From Brugia malayi (taxonomy: Eukaryota; Nematoda; Chromadorea; Rhabditida; Onchocercidae): 64,000 nt of DNA. Under the pieces are notes generated by a model. That model was not told the origin of the DNA. It was given only the letters and a program-made list of their open reading frames with translations, and did not search any database. A program made the position numbers and the translations under genes. Shown in pieces: positions 49,801 to 63,661 of the stretch. Position 1 is the first letter of the stretch, and the number at the start of each line of letters is the position of its first letter. Location: NCBI RefSeq assembly GCF_000002995.4, contig NW_025062479.1, positions 3,555,721-3,619,720 on the forward strand, in the 5' to 3' direction.

Positions 49801-51934
49801 TATTCATTATTACATTCAGTATGTATACTGCGCATTTTCTAAATGAAAAAAAAAAGTCTAATGGAAATTAATAATCGTTCTAGCAACGGGAATATTCAGC
49901 ACTTGACAAAGTATCTGAATATGATGACAACGACGATGGCTGCAGCGAGATACGACATGCTCGATGGATCACGTATCGGACGCTATTGTATGTACGTCCC
50001 TACAATTTCATTGTGAGTCTCTGTAGCTATGAAAGCCTGCTTAAATTCAATTAACAATAAGTTGTAAATTTTCTACTACATAATATTATGCGAGCATTTG
50101 GAAATATTTGAAGAAAAGGAAGTGCTGTAAGTCCTGTGGGATTAGTTCAGATATTCTCGAATATAATAGCTTGATAGAGCAGTGTATGAAGGAATTGTGT
50201 TGCACGACTTGTTTTTTAGAGATTTTATTGAGAGTATAGCAATAGTCATGCATTTCCTTGTGTGATTTTCATGTTAGTTAGATCGAATCCATAGATCCTG
50301 TATTATGCATATTTATCCTAGATGTGAGCTAATTTCAGTACTGTATAGTTTCTTGGAATTATTGCTTTATAAATCTATAATTGATTGCATTGCTTGTAAC
50401 AGGAAAAGGAAAAAATTGAAATGTTCAGGCTGTTCCGAAGAATGTTGTTTTGATAACGCAATTCAGCATGGATCGTTTGATGCATTTTAATGCGCTATTG
50501 CAATATTGGACTGGGCCTGTATCGGCTGCTGTTTATGTTACCGATTCTGAGCTTTCACTGTTAATTCAATTCTTCGATGATACTCTTGCTAATCGAACTA
50601 ATGTTGCATTGCATGCTGTTTACAAGGAAAGCGTTAGTTTTATTATACTTTTAATTGCTAGATACTTTACAAATCACTCTCATTTTCTTGACTAATATTT
50701 CATCTTTATCTTTTTATTTCACTTACAGACATACTACCCCATAAACTATCTTCGAAATGTTGCACTAAATAGCAGCAACGATGCATCATTTGTTTTTTTG
50801 GCTGATGTTGACTTCATACCAAGACCAGGTGGTTTTTTTTTTGATATGCGTATTAGAAGTCTCTAGCTTTGAATTCTGCAATTATTTGCATTGTGCTTTT
50901 CGTAATCAAAGTTCCAAAATAGAGTTCTCCGAAGATTAACGGTTATTAGGTTAATGATATGGTTAAAAAAAAAAATCTTCCATCATTGGATATTTTAATT
51001 TCCACATGTACTAGTATTGGTTACTAAATACTACACGTCTTACTGCATCGTTGTCATTCTCAGAACACTTTTATCTTTGAATCTTCAGAATTTTTCAGGA
51101 ATTTACATTCCCATAACGTATTTCAGGATTGTATGCAACGTTATGTAAAAAGTTGGTAATGACCAACTCAACAAACAAAAGAGCGTTTGTGGTGCCAGCT
51201 TTTGAATATATGGGTAATCGAGTTCCAGTGATTCCTCTTACCAAGAATGAATTGTTAATAGAACTAGATGCTCAACGTATGCAAATTTTTCGACGAAATA
51301 AATGGATCCAGGGTCATGTAGCCACTAACTATGACCGCTGGAGATATGCTGATCAAGAATACTCGGTATCTCAGCTGAAATTGAATCAGTTAAAGTTTTA
51401 TTCTGTCCCGAGATTTCTCAATTTTTCCTTAAATTCACAAATTTTGTAGGTTTCATGGAGAACTGATTATGAGCCATATATTGTGGTGAGGCGTAGAGGA
51501 TTACCACCTTATGATCAGCGGTTTGTTGGCTTTGGCTGGAATAAAGTGTCCCATATGATGTCACTCAATGCTGCTGGGTGTGTTTACTTTTATTTATCTC
51601 ATTTTGCCTTGTCTTTGGTATACCTTCTAAAATCTTCCCTATTCATACTTCTATTTTTCATAAGCTCTCATCAGAAAAACCAAACATCTAATTCCATCCA
51701 TTTGTTCATTTTCTTCAAGTATTATTATTAAGCATATAATTTAGTTACGAATTTATTGTGTTACCGGATGCATTCGTTGTCCACCAGCCACATCTTCCCT
51801 CATTTGAAATGGTACGCTACCGTTCGCTATCGATATATCGTAAATGCTTAAAGTCTCTGAAGGGTGAATTTGTGCGCGATTTAATTCGTGAACAAAGAAA
51901 GAATAGGACATCGAATTCTACAAATCCATTTTAA
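46854..51934 (+). CDS. lge-1: LARGE-type bifunctional xylosyl/glucuronyltransferase
   Basis: Golgi type II enzyme that in animals extends the Xyl-GlcA (matriglycan) chain on dystroglycan-like substrates. Fourteen exons (46854-46947, 47190-47233, 47294-47468, 47659-47789, 48205-48369, 48716-48847, 49240-49365, 49438-49575, 49884-50012, 50429-50632, 50729-50828, 51127-51365, 51450-51577, 51745-51934) join in phase to 664 residues; human LARGE1 is 756. Seen: basic N-terminus MKKRRRR and one anchor (residues 12-28), a very short stem, GT8-like domain with DTD (153-155), [12 protein letters not shown] and RGFNSG, then a GT49-like domain with VFLADVDF (DVD 472-474), [21 protein letters not shown] and YEFIVLP. 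Both catalytic metal motifs are intact. An in-frame ATG at 46875 would shorten the tail. Exons 1-2 are inferred from phase and signal anchor; the rest is unmistakable. Confidence 0.95.
46958..46981 (+). repeat. Poly-T run in LARGE intron 1
   Basis: About 24 T bases ten bases after the first LARGE donor. Similar homopolymer runs occur at 1159-1178, 4653-4674, 8232-8263 (A), 13767-13787 (A), 22691-22712 (A) and 49058-49075. They are common in this genome and are places where sequence length is least reliable. Confidence 0.9.
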
Positions 51935-54900
51935 CAATTGTTGTTTCAAGAACTGCTTCATATCATTGTTTGAATTTGTTTTGTTGTATGTTGTTTTCTC
52001 AACACTTTATAAAACTCATTATGTTTTTCATTGTACTTTTATACAATTTATCATTACTATTTGGGGCTGATGTATTTCATGATATTTTTGAATGATTGAG
52101 GTTTTTATTACATTCCTTCCTCTACGAATTATCTCAGACTCGAAAATTGCACAACTTCTATGTGTATCTATTGGTTTATCAATCAATTACTCCAGACAGA
52201 AAAAGGAAAAAAGGCAGAGCTGTGATATCGAACACATCAATGTTATCTTTCAAATTGCTTCAATTTATCCCTACCTCTCTATTAGATGAAAATGATCCAT
52301 CACCCTAATCCTGAAGTTTAGGTGTTAAATGTTGAATGGGAGTATGTTCAATTATATTTTCCAGATGGTCAAAAACTCTTTTGCGAAATATATCAATGTA
52401 TAGCGCTGGGTCTAATTCTCTCATCAATAATCATATATTATGTAACTTATTTTCATTATTAGAACATCCACCTGATCAATTTTCAGCTGACATCCGGCAA
52501 TTACTAAACTGCTTCAGGATTTCACAAGTGAATCTAAATTCTTCCTTCCCCTTCTACTGCACTGAATTGATAACTCATACTTCAAAGCTGACAGTTCGTC
52601 TGACTTGCAAGATGTTATTTATTTTTTGAGCATCTATTAATCAGAATACTTGCAAGCTATGTATTGGTAAAACATCACACTAGCTATAACAATAATTTTT
52701 TTAATAGTTCACAATGTGATATAAATCTTTTATTGATTAGTTGTTTGACAAATACTTTCTGGGAGAACTACGGGCCGCAGCATTTACATCTCCGAAGGAA
52801 CAAAGCCATTTTTTTTTTTTTTTTTTGCATTATTCTCTTTCAATTAACCTACAAAATGACAAATAAAACGATGATTTCATGGTGAAAGGACTTTTTAAAC
52901 CGCTGAACTTCTCCATTCACAGCACAATTTTTAACTGTTGTGTGTATGTGTTAAGTGATAAGTCAAGATTTCGACGACAGAAGTCGTGGAAAGCACAACC
53001 TATAGGGAAACTCCATAAATGGAAAGAAAAAAATGCATCAAATAAGCAATAAGCCATGTGCCCGAGAGTAGCATACAGGTACACTGGGTAGAACAACATC
53101 GGCCAAAGTCCATTGATTCAGGTCTCCGCAATGCAGAAAAACGGTATTTTAAAGTCACATATAATTTTGGTTTACTGTTACAAATGCACCTAAGCTTACA
53201 ATAAAAGATAAAGATTAAGGAACGAAACATATACGCGCATAAATATTAGGAGAGAATAAGAGGAAGTGAAGGGCACCGTCATCTTGAGCAGCAGAGCCAA
53301 GTTGATGTCAATTACCCTCAACGAAGGCAAAGTTGCTCATGATAAACGCACCATTCTCTGTGAGCACAGCCACAAGTCAGTCAGATCACACCATCTCACA
53401 TCTTAGAATGACCTCTGTCAATCCTGAACTTACGACCGTCTGATAGTCAGCTCACCCCTCCCTATCTAGTATATTCAGTACCGCCCAATCATTCCATCCT
53501 CAAATATGCAAATCGAACTGCAGCACTCACATATCCATTGTCTTAATTCTGTATGTATGTATGTATGTGTGTGCGTGTGCGTGTATGTTCTGTGCTTACA
53601 GACATGAAGTCGCCGACTTTAAACAACGCTGACCTTTGACCCACAAGGTTGTCCATAGGATAAGCTCTCTCAAGTTCGAAATACTCCACCAAGAAATACA
53701 GGGTGAGTCACTCTCTTCGCAGTCTAAAAATTCACAGATTGAGTGGTGACATGACATTCTCAACATTCAAACTCTTTGGACGATAATTTTAATAAAACGA
53801 TAAGTGTAAGAGTGAAAAAAGTTTGAATGCAGTAGAAGGAAACTGCACCCAATCCTCTCTCTCCCTCTCTCCCCTCATGATTGATGAAGAAAAATGGCCA
53901 CTAGATTTAAAGGAATATTGATGATCTAAATAATTACTCTAATCGTTAGATAAAGCACCTAATATCGTGCATAGCACTCTTCACACCAACGAAGGCAAAT
54001 CAATTAGCAATCCTGCAGTGAAATTGACAGATGGCAGTGGACTCTGCTTAAACATTCATCCAGCTGGAACACATCTGACCTTGAATATCCCCTTTCTCAA
54101 TGGGAACACAAGCTCGAAGCAACACTGAAACGAACGACAAATGAACCAGAGCTGAACAAACCATTTGGAGGGATCAGATGACATGCAATGCCCTGTATGA
54201 ACTGGATGCTACAATGCATTGATTTGCTTGCTACACAAAGGAGAGTGCAGAACGATGACCACAGCAGTAGATCAATGTTAGCCATATGTCCCCTATTACT
54301 GAAGGTGACCATTTCTAGGATACAATTATTTCATCCCCCCAGCCTCTTCTACAATCTTTGCTTTTTTGCTGTATGAGTAATTTCATTGGCTACTACTTAT
54401 GGTTTGTCTCAGTTTAGCAGTACTCCCAGTGATAAAGTTGGAAGAAAGTAGGAAACGCCTTAACAGGAATCAATAAGACATTTCTCTTTTTACACAGGCA
54501 TCAATAGCAGACAAAACTCATAGAGCAGAATGAATCAGAACTAATCCAAATATGAATTCAGTCAATGATACATATATCATTTTCCAAAAAAGCAGGAATG
54601 AAAGAAAAAGGATGGGAAGAAGTTTGCGAACTGAAAATATAAGCCATAATAGGGCAAAACAACATAAATAACAAACTAGTTTTGGGATGAACTTTTGATT
54701 AAAATTCTGGACTGAAATGAAACAGAAGACAAATAAACGATATCATTAAATATAATAACTTTTGGGGGCTTTAATATCTCCTAAAGAATGTGCTTCGCCC
54801 ACTTTTGGGCACTAGGAAATTAAATGCGTCCGACATACAGCTAAGATGGACATCGATCAAACGATAGTTCTTACACATATCGACAGGACCACATAACAGC

Positions 54901-57900
54901 GTCAATCGCCAAACTCTATAATATTTATTCAAATAGATGTAAGAAGGAGTAAATGAAAAGTTTACGCTACACGGATGTGAATTCTTCATAATCTGAGCAA
55001 CCTTTTTGTTGTCATAGCTTATGCAGGAAATAAGAGTAAGGGAAAAATTCGAAATATGTGACATGGAATGTAGGTGGAAAAAATGGTGCGGACATATTAT
55101 CATGCAATACAAAAATACTTGTAAAGAAGCATAAGTTTGCAAATTAATATGAGAACAGCTTTTGAATGCACCGTATTTAATGAGTTTTCTCAGCGCAAGG
55201 CGATACACGGTTCCATGTCCAGTGTCACTTCACTGCAATACTTTCAATCCTTTTTTAATTTATATGACAACAATGGTTTTTTTAGAAATGTACTTTTATC
55301 AGTGACATAAGCAAAGGCTTATGAGTATGGGTGAAAGCAATGTCTAACATCTGTCCATGGTCTTAGAAGTTGACTTTATAACCAACGTTCCGTTTGTATT
55401 TTATTCAGTTTCTTGAACAGATGGTGGCTTTTCCTTCTCATGTCTTCTCAACAACCGGTGGCATATTCATACTTCACGATGTTAAAACTAAAATAGCTTA
55501 CTTAATAATAATAATGCATATACCATCTTATAACTTAATTAGAAACTTACGAAGAAAATGAATGGTGTAAATGTAAAGCATAATGAAATGAGAAGCAGAA
55601 TCGGATAGCAAGCAGATGGACCAGAAATCTTCGTTATATACAATAGAAAAAGATTAGTAGTGTTAGTGTTACAGTATCCGTCCATACCCTGTATGTAATA
55701 ATAATAATAATAATAATTAAAATGAGTATGACAATAAGATTAACTCTTCTTTCAATTACTCGCACCAGCCTTAACATCTCAATATTGCTAAGCTTACAAA
55801 AATTGAACGCATTAGTAAAAACTAACATTTATCTGAAATTGTAGAAATTCACCTCTACCTAAAAGCATTGCGATATGAAATTTCTATCTTTCACGAAAAC
55901 ATGGAAACATTTCGTGATCACTTTTGTTAACATTTTTAAAGGAGTTATGGCAGATTAGACGGACCATAAAATTTAACTGTGCAATTAGAGTGATAAAAAT
56001 TGCAGTACGAAAACTAGTTCCTACTAGAAACTAGAGGGATAGTAAATAACTACCACTGCTTCGATTCAGTGCTCCTCTCTTCATAAGTAGTTCATAATTA
56101 TTGAGTGGATGATCAATCCAACCTCGTTTTCCTGTCATTCCCTTAAGACTTATGAAAATCCAAAACGAGAGTAGCAGTAATTGCAATTACAATACTAAGT
56201 TGAATCACATACAACATAAACAGTAACACTACAAATTCAAATTCAGCAAAAGCAAAAATTACATAACATTTTGGTGTGGCAATTATAGAACTGTTTGGAT
56301 GAAAGTGAATAATAATGGTCCGTTGGATAGATTCATGCGACAACAAAGGAAACAAATAGATTGCTGAGAGTAAAAAGCAAGGAGCAAAATTGGAGGGAGA
56401 GCATGAGATTGTTATCGATAATGACTACATCTCCGGCCGCTCATGTACGATAGCTACAAATGATCAAGTAGATGCAATTAGAAACCTCATGAGCTGGTAT
56501 AATGACAGGCAGGCAACCTCCCACTCTGTCACCATCTTACCATCCCGTTCCGTTCATCTTCGATCCGACTGCTTTCAAATAAACATCTGAAACCTATCAT
56601 CCCACATGTCTGCAAAGATAAGTGTAAGATGGCAGCGCTACTTTATGCATGTATGTCTACATACGTGCATGCCCTGCTTCTCATAATTTGTAATTAATCG
56701 TACGAATCGAATGTTATCCACCAAGCAAGGTTATATCACATCAATGATTAGCTTGCGACAGCTGCCACTACTACTGCCGCTTCTCAGAAGACATTCATCG
56801 CAATTCACTGACATTAAGAGTAGACATAGAAAGAAATTGGCTAGACATACATTATTATTCTAAGCAATACGGCCACAGATGAAGTACAACACAACGAGAA
56901 GAGAGGGAAGTGGCGGAAAAACTGGTGCAAAGAATTCAAAAATGAATTTAGAGATTCGGATGATTATTGGCTAATTACTAAGATAACCATAACATCTGTT
57001 AAAACTGTTGCATGCAATTAGTCGCATAGTCTTTCAGAATTCGGTGCTGAATTATGTGATCAATGGTTTATGATGTGTGAGTGGTAAACGTTTTCTATTA
57101 TAACATATTGAATAGTAATAGTAATATTATATTCAACTTATACTTATTTTAATTTAATAGAAAATCTTTTCCTTCAGATAAAGCTAAGCGTTAATTTGGC
57201 AAGCAAAACATTTTCACAATATGAATTCAAATGAAACAATCTGCTATTATATGAACTGCTGATGTCCATATAAGTGTTCGAAATCCTGGAATTTTCGATA
57301 ACCACTAAGGCAATCTTTCTTACCTCGTAAATATTATAAAATTTGAGAGATAAATCGAGAGCACCCAGTGTGATCATATGGAATGGGTAAATGGGTAGAT
57401 ATCGCTGACATTGCTATTTGATAATGCAACGTGTTTAAATACATATCAACCACTTGACCTCTTTTACCCGATGGGAAGCTGCACTGAATTGTCAACAATA
57501 AATAGGAATTATTTGTATATATCTCCAGCGACATACTCATTCAACAATTACAAATGTATACTCAATCACAGTAGAAGTCCATTATGGTTATCTGCCACTC
57601 GAGGGAGGCTATGCTCGAATTGTTTCTTATGGGAAAATGTCCTTTGCCTGATCTTAAATTTCACCTATGCTTATTCACTTGAGCAAAAATTCCATTCTTT
57701 CCTATAGCAAAGTAAGTGAGTCATTTCACCATAAATGATGTCTACAATTATTTTAACTTGAAGTTATGCGAATAGATTAAATTGAAAAGGAAGCGAAGAC
57801 AAGTCAGGAAAGGATTAGTGGTGCATTAGTTACATTCCCTTCTCCTCTTCTTTTTTATTCTAACTCCTTTTATTCTAAATTAGAAATTATAGAGAAAACT

Positions 57901-58696
57901 TTTGTGGCAGACGAAATTTATGTAATGGGTCGATATTTGAACTCTTCTTACTCATTTATGCACAATAAGTGAGAATGATGTCCTCGGTGGTTATTTAACA
58001 GCTTTGCTCATTTCTCAGTCATCTTAGCTTTCCAACCATGCATTATTTAAAGTGCAAAAACCAAACCATTAAGTAAATTGCTTAGCAAAGAAATATTTTA
58101 CAAATATTTCGGAATCATATTATTTATGAAATATTTTAAATGAAGCTAACAAAAGGTAAAATCTTAAAAAAAAAAATGAATAAACATTATATCAACAACG
58201 CACTCTTGATAACAATTTCTGAGAAGCACTTTTACGGCTAATTTCCATGCAAAAATTATAAATTACCAAATATCAGAATAGCAGTGACAATGAAAACTAT
58301 TCTAAACAATCAAACTTGGTTATTTGGATTAGAAGAGATTTCAACAAGAGCCTAAGATTTAAAATAAGATTCAAATTACTTCGTTATAAAATCTTTTTTT
58401 AAATTCGGTTGTGGTGATGATGTTCTGATATCAGCACATGCTTACAACTGTTTGTCTTCATGCCCATCTACTTCATCTTTATTTCTGTTAGTTCATTTTT
58501 TTCTTTTTACCAACAAGTCATATTTCACTCCAACAACTTGTTTTCACACAACCGCAACCCAAAATGTCATCTACTACATATAAAGTTTTGGTTTGGTTAT
58601 GAAAATTTTCTGCACAATGATTTGTAATTTATCTTCAAGGGCTTGTTGAATGTTTGTGGGAAACTGATAAGATGTTAATAATGTACAGGATGATCA
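51935..58696. other. Gene-poor region downstream of LARGE
   Basis: About 6.8 kb between the convergent ends of LARGE (+) and the four-pass membrane gene (-). I found no exon with splice support. It contains a (TATG/TG)n repeat at 53551-53588, a short AAT run near 55697-55720 and the longest single open frame of the window (54771-55208, minus, 145 codons), which has no recognisable domain and is not called a gene. Confidence 0.5.
53551..53588 (+). repeat. (TATG)n/(TG)n microsatellite
   Basis: Alternating TATG then TGTGCG units in the gene-poor region downstream of LARGE. Confidence 0.9.
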
Positions 58697-61106
58697 CTAA
58701 TGATTTACTGAATTACGTACAGTTGCTGTTGATAATGATTCTGGGAATGATGGAGGCAGTACAACTGGTGAGTGGATCAGAAGCGGTGAATTGAGATTAT
58801 AACGTGATGTTTTTCGACTACTTGGTTGACTGGAGTATACAATAGCGCATATAGATCCTTTCTGAAGTGTTTCAGACTGTGGTGAATCTAGCGCCATTAT
58901 TACTTGGATGCGCCTCACTGAAACATTCGTATCAATTAATTATCTCTCTGTTAACAAATATTTCAATTTTTTTTTCTTTTTTTAGAATTAGAAATATCAC
59001 ATATTTATAGATTATTTTGTAAAGGAGCAAAATAAAGTTGTTTTGTATGGAATTTTGTACAGTTAAATTCAGCTTACCCTTTGTTACACTGTTTATAATT
59101 AGTTAGTTGTTCATAATTTTTGTTAAAAGCACTACGGAAAACTAACATTGTGCTTCGAGACCTGGTACGATTTTCATTTTGTCAAGCGCAGTTGGAAAGC
59201 GTCGGAAATAAAGAAATGCATGACAACAGGCACACATTTGTAGTGGTAGAAAGGATAATGAAGTAAAGAAGAATGAATACCCTAGAAATGGTACAGTAAG
59301 CGTTTAGATCACTTGAATTTTTGATTACTCAAATATAAGTACAAAAGTGTTAAACTATGTGCATACCTCCTCAACTTACAATAGATACTTTAAAAAAATA
59401 ATGGACAGAAAGTAAACATGGGCAAAAACAAGTTACCGTATACAAAACTAAATTTAGATGGTTCCCCAGCTGCATTCGGTTTCATTCGTGGCGCTAACTC
59501 ATCGTCAACAACACAAACGAACTGTAGGACACCAACCAGCACAACAAGGCCTAAAAATGTCTTAATTTCGGTCTAATACTATGGCAGACATTGACATTAA
59601 TTCATTTTGTTGAATGATCTTTATAGTTTACCTCCGAAAATGTACATTATTGCTGCAAGAAGTGTTTTTGAGCTGCGTTTAATATGACCAATGAGACCGA
59701 AATAAAATGCCATGTAACAGATGGTGACACCAATAATATGCATTGAGGTAGGCAGTGCAAGACGCCCTAAAATATATATTCTATTCATATATTTTGTAAA
59801 AAAAGCAACTGAGGAAATATAAGTACTATTAGTTATATAATTCAAAATCAGATAATTAAAGATGGGTCACAGTGAAACCTTCAATAGCAAGAGTTGCAGA
59901 ACTAAATTCCGTGAGATCTTTTCCAGTAAGGACTGGATTCCAATAACACTGATATGCTGCTTCTTCACCTGAAAATGAGCAAACAGAAGACAAGGAGCAG
60001 TGAAAACATCATGAACATTTCCCTTAACAATAGAGATAACAACGATAAATTACGATAATTTCCAAGTTAACATCTGTAAGAAAGCATGAGGATTCAAGAA
60101 TTTCTAGCAATGTTGAGTGCTGTGCGAGACTTCAAATGGATATAATTCTAAAGTGACGGAGACCTTTTCTCTTGCTCAGATAATCTACAAATACTGTTAA
60201 AGTAATAAAACTAACAAATAACACAGACAAATAATCTATATGTTTAGATATGCAGCAAAATACTCTTATGATTTGGGTTGTGATTGCAATAAACTGTCAA
60301 TACTGCAAAGAAGCAATTTGGTTTTTCTTTTTAACTTAAACGGAAGAAAAGGAATTCAATCTACTTGATAAGTATGATTGAACATCTTCAGCAGTTGCGC
60401 TGTCTTCTCCTTTATGCTCACGACACATTACAAAATAGCCTGCATTGTAGAGAAATATAGTATCCTGAAAGAAATGCCGAACAATGGTTTTTTGAAACTA
60501 TATTTCAAACAAAAGTGAGAAGTTATGATAAGATCGAAGATTTTGATCAAAATAAAGGATAAAAGGGACACAAATAAGAGCGAAACTATGTTTCAAGGAA
60601 CATGATCAGATATGAACCAAAAACATCATAAAAATAATATATGCACCATTAAATCTCCATTTTCATTTGTTTTATTGTATGGTCGTGGTTCAGTAACATA
60701 TACCCATCCATTTGTTGCCAACGGTATTGATTGTAGAGCGCTAACAAAAAGTCCTAGGAATGAACTAAAGGTCCATAACAGTGAATCTGTACATCGTGCT
60801 GCGATCACAACCTGAATAGTAATATTAATAGAATTTTCACATAAATATTTTTATGAGCAAAAAGGCCCGAACAAGCCTTTAGGATTTGTCGAGAAAATAA
60901 TCCGCTTCCATTACAGCAATAAATTCTGTGCAAAGGATAACTGCTGGAAATAACCAGCAAAAAAATTTAATATTGGAGTTGAAAAAGTTGAATCAAAATA
61001 AGCCTACTTGTGAAAGGCGTTTTGAAAGTCTCTGCTGACCATGATCAATAGGTCGTTGTGAGAAACCAACATCGTCCAGAAATGCACTTCTTCGAGCATG
61101 TTTCAT
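58697..61106 (-). CDS. Stargazin/claudin-like four-pass membrane protein (CACNG/STG family)
   Basis: Exons 61106-61008, 60811-60647, 60464-60365, 59968-59879, 59766-59632, 59550-59437, 59281-59147 and 58917-58697 join in phase to 352 residues. Seen: a cytosolic lead, TM1 about 43-65, an extracellular loop with NKT sequon, a GYFVMCREHKG stretch and YQCYW, TM2 about 161-180, TM3 about 190-214 (LAAIMYIFGGLVVLVGVLQF), the F-x-YGYSFFF pattern that opens TM4 like the NYGWSFYF of gamma subunits, then a 90-residue Ser/Pro-rich cytosolic tail ending SVNH. Family: TARP/gamma subunits tune AMPA-type glutamate receptors or calcium channels; worms use STG-1/STG-2, and NSY-4 is a related claudin-like protein. 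Which of these it matches is not settled. ATG 61106 follows TTTCATTTAG, a trans-splice-like acceptor. The tail lacks a classical PDZ-binding end. Confidence 0.82.
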
Positions 61107-61260
61107 ATGCCTAAATGAAATTGCTTTAAAATTTCTTATATAAAATACATTCAAACACGCACACTACTTTGGTGAATTGTAGTTTTATACTTTTTCTTAA
61201 TTTTTACACAGCAATAAAAAAAGAGCAGTAATTAAAATATCCAAATTTCTAAAGGTATTC

Positions 61261-61710
61261 AAGCTTGATGATAAACTGAATATGCATATACAGAGAAAGA
61301 TACTAAGAAATCATGAAATGCCCACAAATGTGACTGATCCGAATACTCTGAAGAATTAACACAATCATTTATGTTATCATCTCAAAAATGGTGATTACAT
61401 TCTGAAATAAGAACATGTTAAAAGATATCAGAAGAACTAATGGTCATTTGATCATCGTCTTTTACGTGCCATTTTTAGATAAAACTAATTAACAAATGTA
61501 GAAATGATCGAAATACAGATCAATAGATCAATAGGTGGAACACGTTAGAAATGAAAAAGCCACGAATATATTGGAATAAACATTACATGAAGGAAGAATG
61601 AGAGGAATAAAACAAGAATTTCAGTTGAATGATTTAAAAACGGAGTATAAGTTAGGGAACAGGCTTGATGATAAGCTAAATACAGATATGCAGAGAAAGA
61701 TATTAGGAAG
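61261..61710 (+). repeat. Pair of diverged 50-bp direct repeats, 400 bp apart
   Basis: Copies at 61261-61310 and 61661-61710 align without gaps at 40 of 50 positions, sharing GCTTGATGATAA and CAGAGAAAGATA. They may be remnants of an older duplication or of a dispersed element. Confidence 0.65.
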
Positions 61711-63590
61711 TATTTATTGCTTTATTACATCAAGTAAAATATCTTACTCTGTATATACTTTAGGGAGCGTTCAATATAAATACGAAAATATGAAACGGAA
61801 GAGAAAGTAGAAAATGAAATTGCAATGGGGAGAGAATGTGCACATTAATTGCATCACCAACCAGTTCCAAGCTTTATCTATCTAATGCTTTGGGAAACCT
61901 TTCATAAGTTTTATTTATAATCTACCAATTTGCATTAATTTAATAACAACTCTAATAATAGCATTCAGTAATCACTCATAACATAGTAATGAACAGTCAG
62001 TCAATCAGTATACAAAGAACAGAAAGATGCAGGTCAATGGATATAATGCATAATGTATTAATGATTCTATTTGAGAGATATGAATGCTACTAATTTATTT
62101 TTCAACAAATAGTAAATAATTTAACAAAAAAAAAAAAAAAACTTGTTACACAGTAAGATGCAAGAGGCAAGAGAAGTTGCTTGCAATGACATCTGAATAA
62201 AATGCTGATAATGATGGGTATATTTTTATCCATTTAATTATATTCTTGGAATATTTTCTATTACATATCATATCAAACATAAAATAATACAGAATGATTG
62301 TCAACATTTAGTGAGTGCATATGTCGATAATGATTTCATTTTATACTACTTCAAATAACTATAAAATGCAGGAACTTTAAAGATTTAAATCTTAGAGTAC
62401 TTTAATTGACACTGACATATTGCATTGAAGTATCTTGGAAGGAAAAGTTTTGGGAAAAAACATGAGTAGAAGATTAATGAGTTGTTATCAAGTATAGATG
62501 CAATTTTTACGAACAGCAATCAAGTATTATTAGCAGAAAAAAAAAAAAAAAAGATATTGCTGATCGAAAAAGCTTATGAACTCAGCTATAAATGTCCAAA
62601 GGTATTTCATACAACAAATATATATGAAACTGCTGCTAATATTCATTTCAACAAAAGGTTGTTGTGCCTTTTAGAGATGGATATGGATGTGAGTGTATGT
62701 TTGTATAGGTCTTTGCATGACTCTGCTGTCATTAGTCCCATTGCCAGTGTCCTTGAAAAGTCGATTTTTCTGGAAGGCAATTTGACTAACTAAAAACCGT
62801 GGAAATAGCACTTGAGAGACTACATATGCATCCTTCAGAAAGTGCCGTTGTATCATATCCAAGTTTGGCAATTTTTAGATTTCTAAATTTCTAGATCATA
62901 TAGCAATCTGGAGAATATCAGTCAAATATATGCTGCCAATTAAACAGTAAATGCCGAAATTAATAATTTTATTTTAAAGTTGATTCTTATCAGTAGCACT
63001 TTGCATTTGTCATTGAAGAAGCGTAAAACGTGATGAATATTGAAAATGGAAGCTTGAAAAAAAAATCACGAAAAGCTTTGTTTTTTCAAAGTGATGCTCA
63101 CGATGTCACCAGAGCTTTCTGATTTTATATCTGACCTATCCTCTCAGCATCATTCTTTTATGTATATAGACAGTTGCTTTACATATTACTGATGCGCAGA
63201 AGCTATTTTCTTATAATTGTTAAAAAATGCTAAAAAATTAAAATCCTTTCAGACCCTGTTTAGTTACGCTTTGCTATGAGTCAGGCCTACATTTTTCCAG
63301 AAAAAAAAAACAAGCAAAATGAATAAAGATAGATGGCGCGCTTTGCTAGGTATTGATTACACAGCAAATTATTTTTAAAATATTAAACTTTCTCGCTTTC
63401 ATTTTTCTATCTTAGGAAATAAATGAAAATGGAAAAAAGAATTTTATACAATTCATTGCTTTCTTTTTCTACTTTTTCTTTACAATAAGTGCGCAACATT
63501 TTAGCGTAAGAATGTTACAAGCTTTTCGAAAATGCCATTTCCGGCGGATGATGCTGTGATATTTTGCCTTCTTCAGCAAAATGTCTTCCT

Positions 63591-63619
63591 TTTTTGTAAG
63601 CAAAAATTGCTTACAAAAA
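63591..63619. repeat. Perfect 13-bp inverted repeat
   Basis: Arms TTTTTGTAAGCAA and TTGCTTACAAAAA with a three-base loop, 42 bases before the signal-peptide ATG at 63662. Each arm contains a donor-like GTAAGC on one strand. Confidence 0.9.
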
Positions 63620-63661
63620 GCGTTTTCCTTTTGATAAGTATTATTTCTTCAAAGTTGAGGC

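Larger units (their letters stand above)
61107..63661. other. Intergenic region upstream of the four-pass gene
   Basis: About 2.5 kb. Holds the promoter of the minus-strand gene, an old pair of 50-bp repeats 400 bp apart, a poly-A run near 62126-62142 and a perfect 13-bp hairpin at 63591-63619. A 103-codon open frame (62482-62793, plus) includes a poly-Lys from an A run and no recognised domain. Confidence 0.45.

Noticed and set aside
54771..55208. 145-codon open frame on the minus strand
   Set aside because: Longest single frame in the window, but no domain, no signal of codon bias, no splice context and many aromatic/Ser residues typical of AT-rich chance frames.
62482..62793. 103-codon open frame near the right end
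   Set aside because: Includes lysines from a poly-A run; no domain and no splice or start support.
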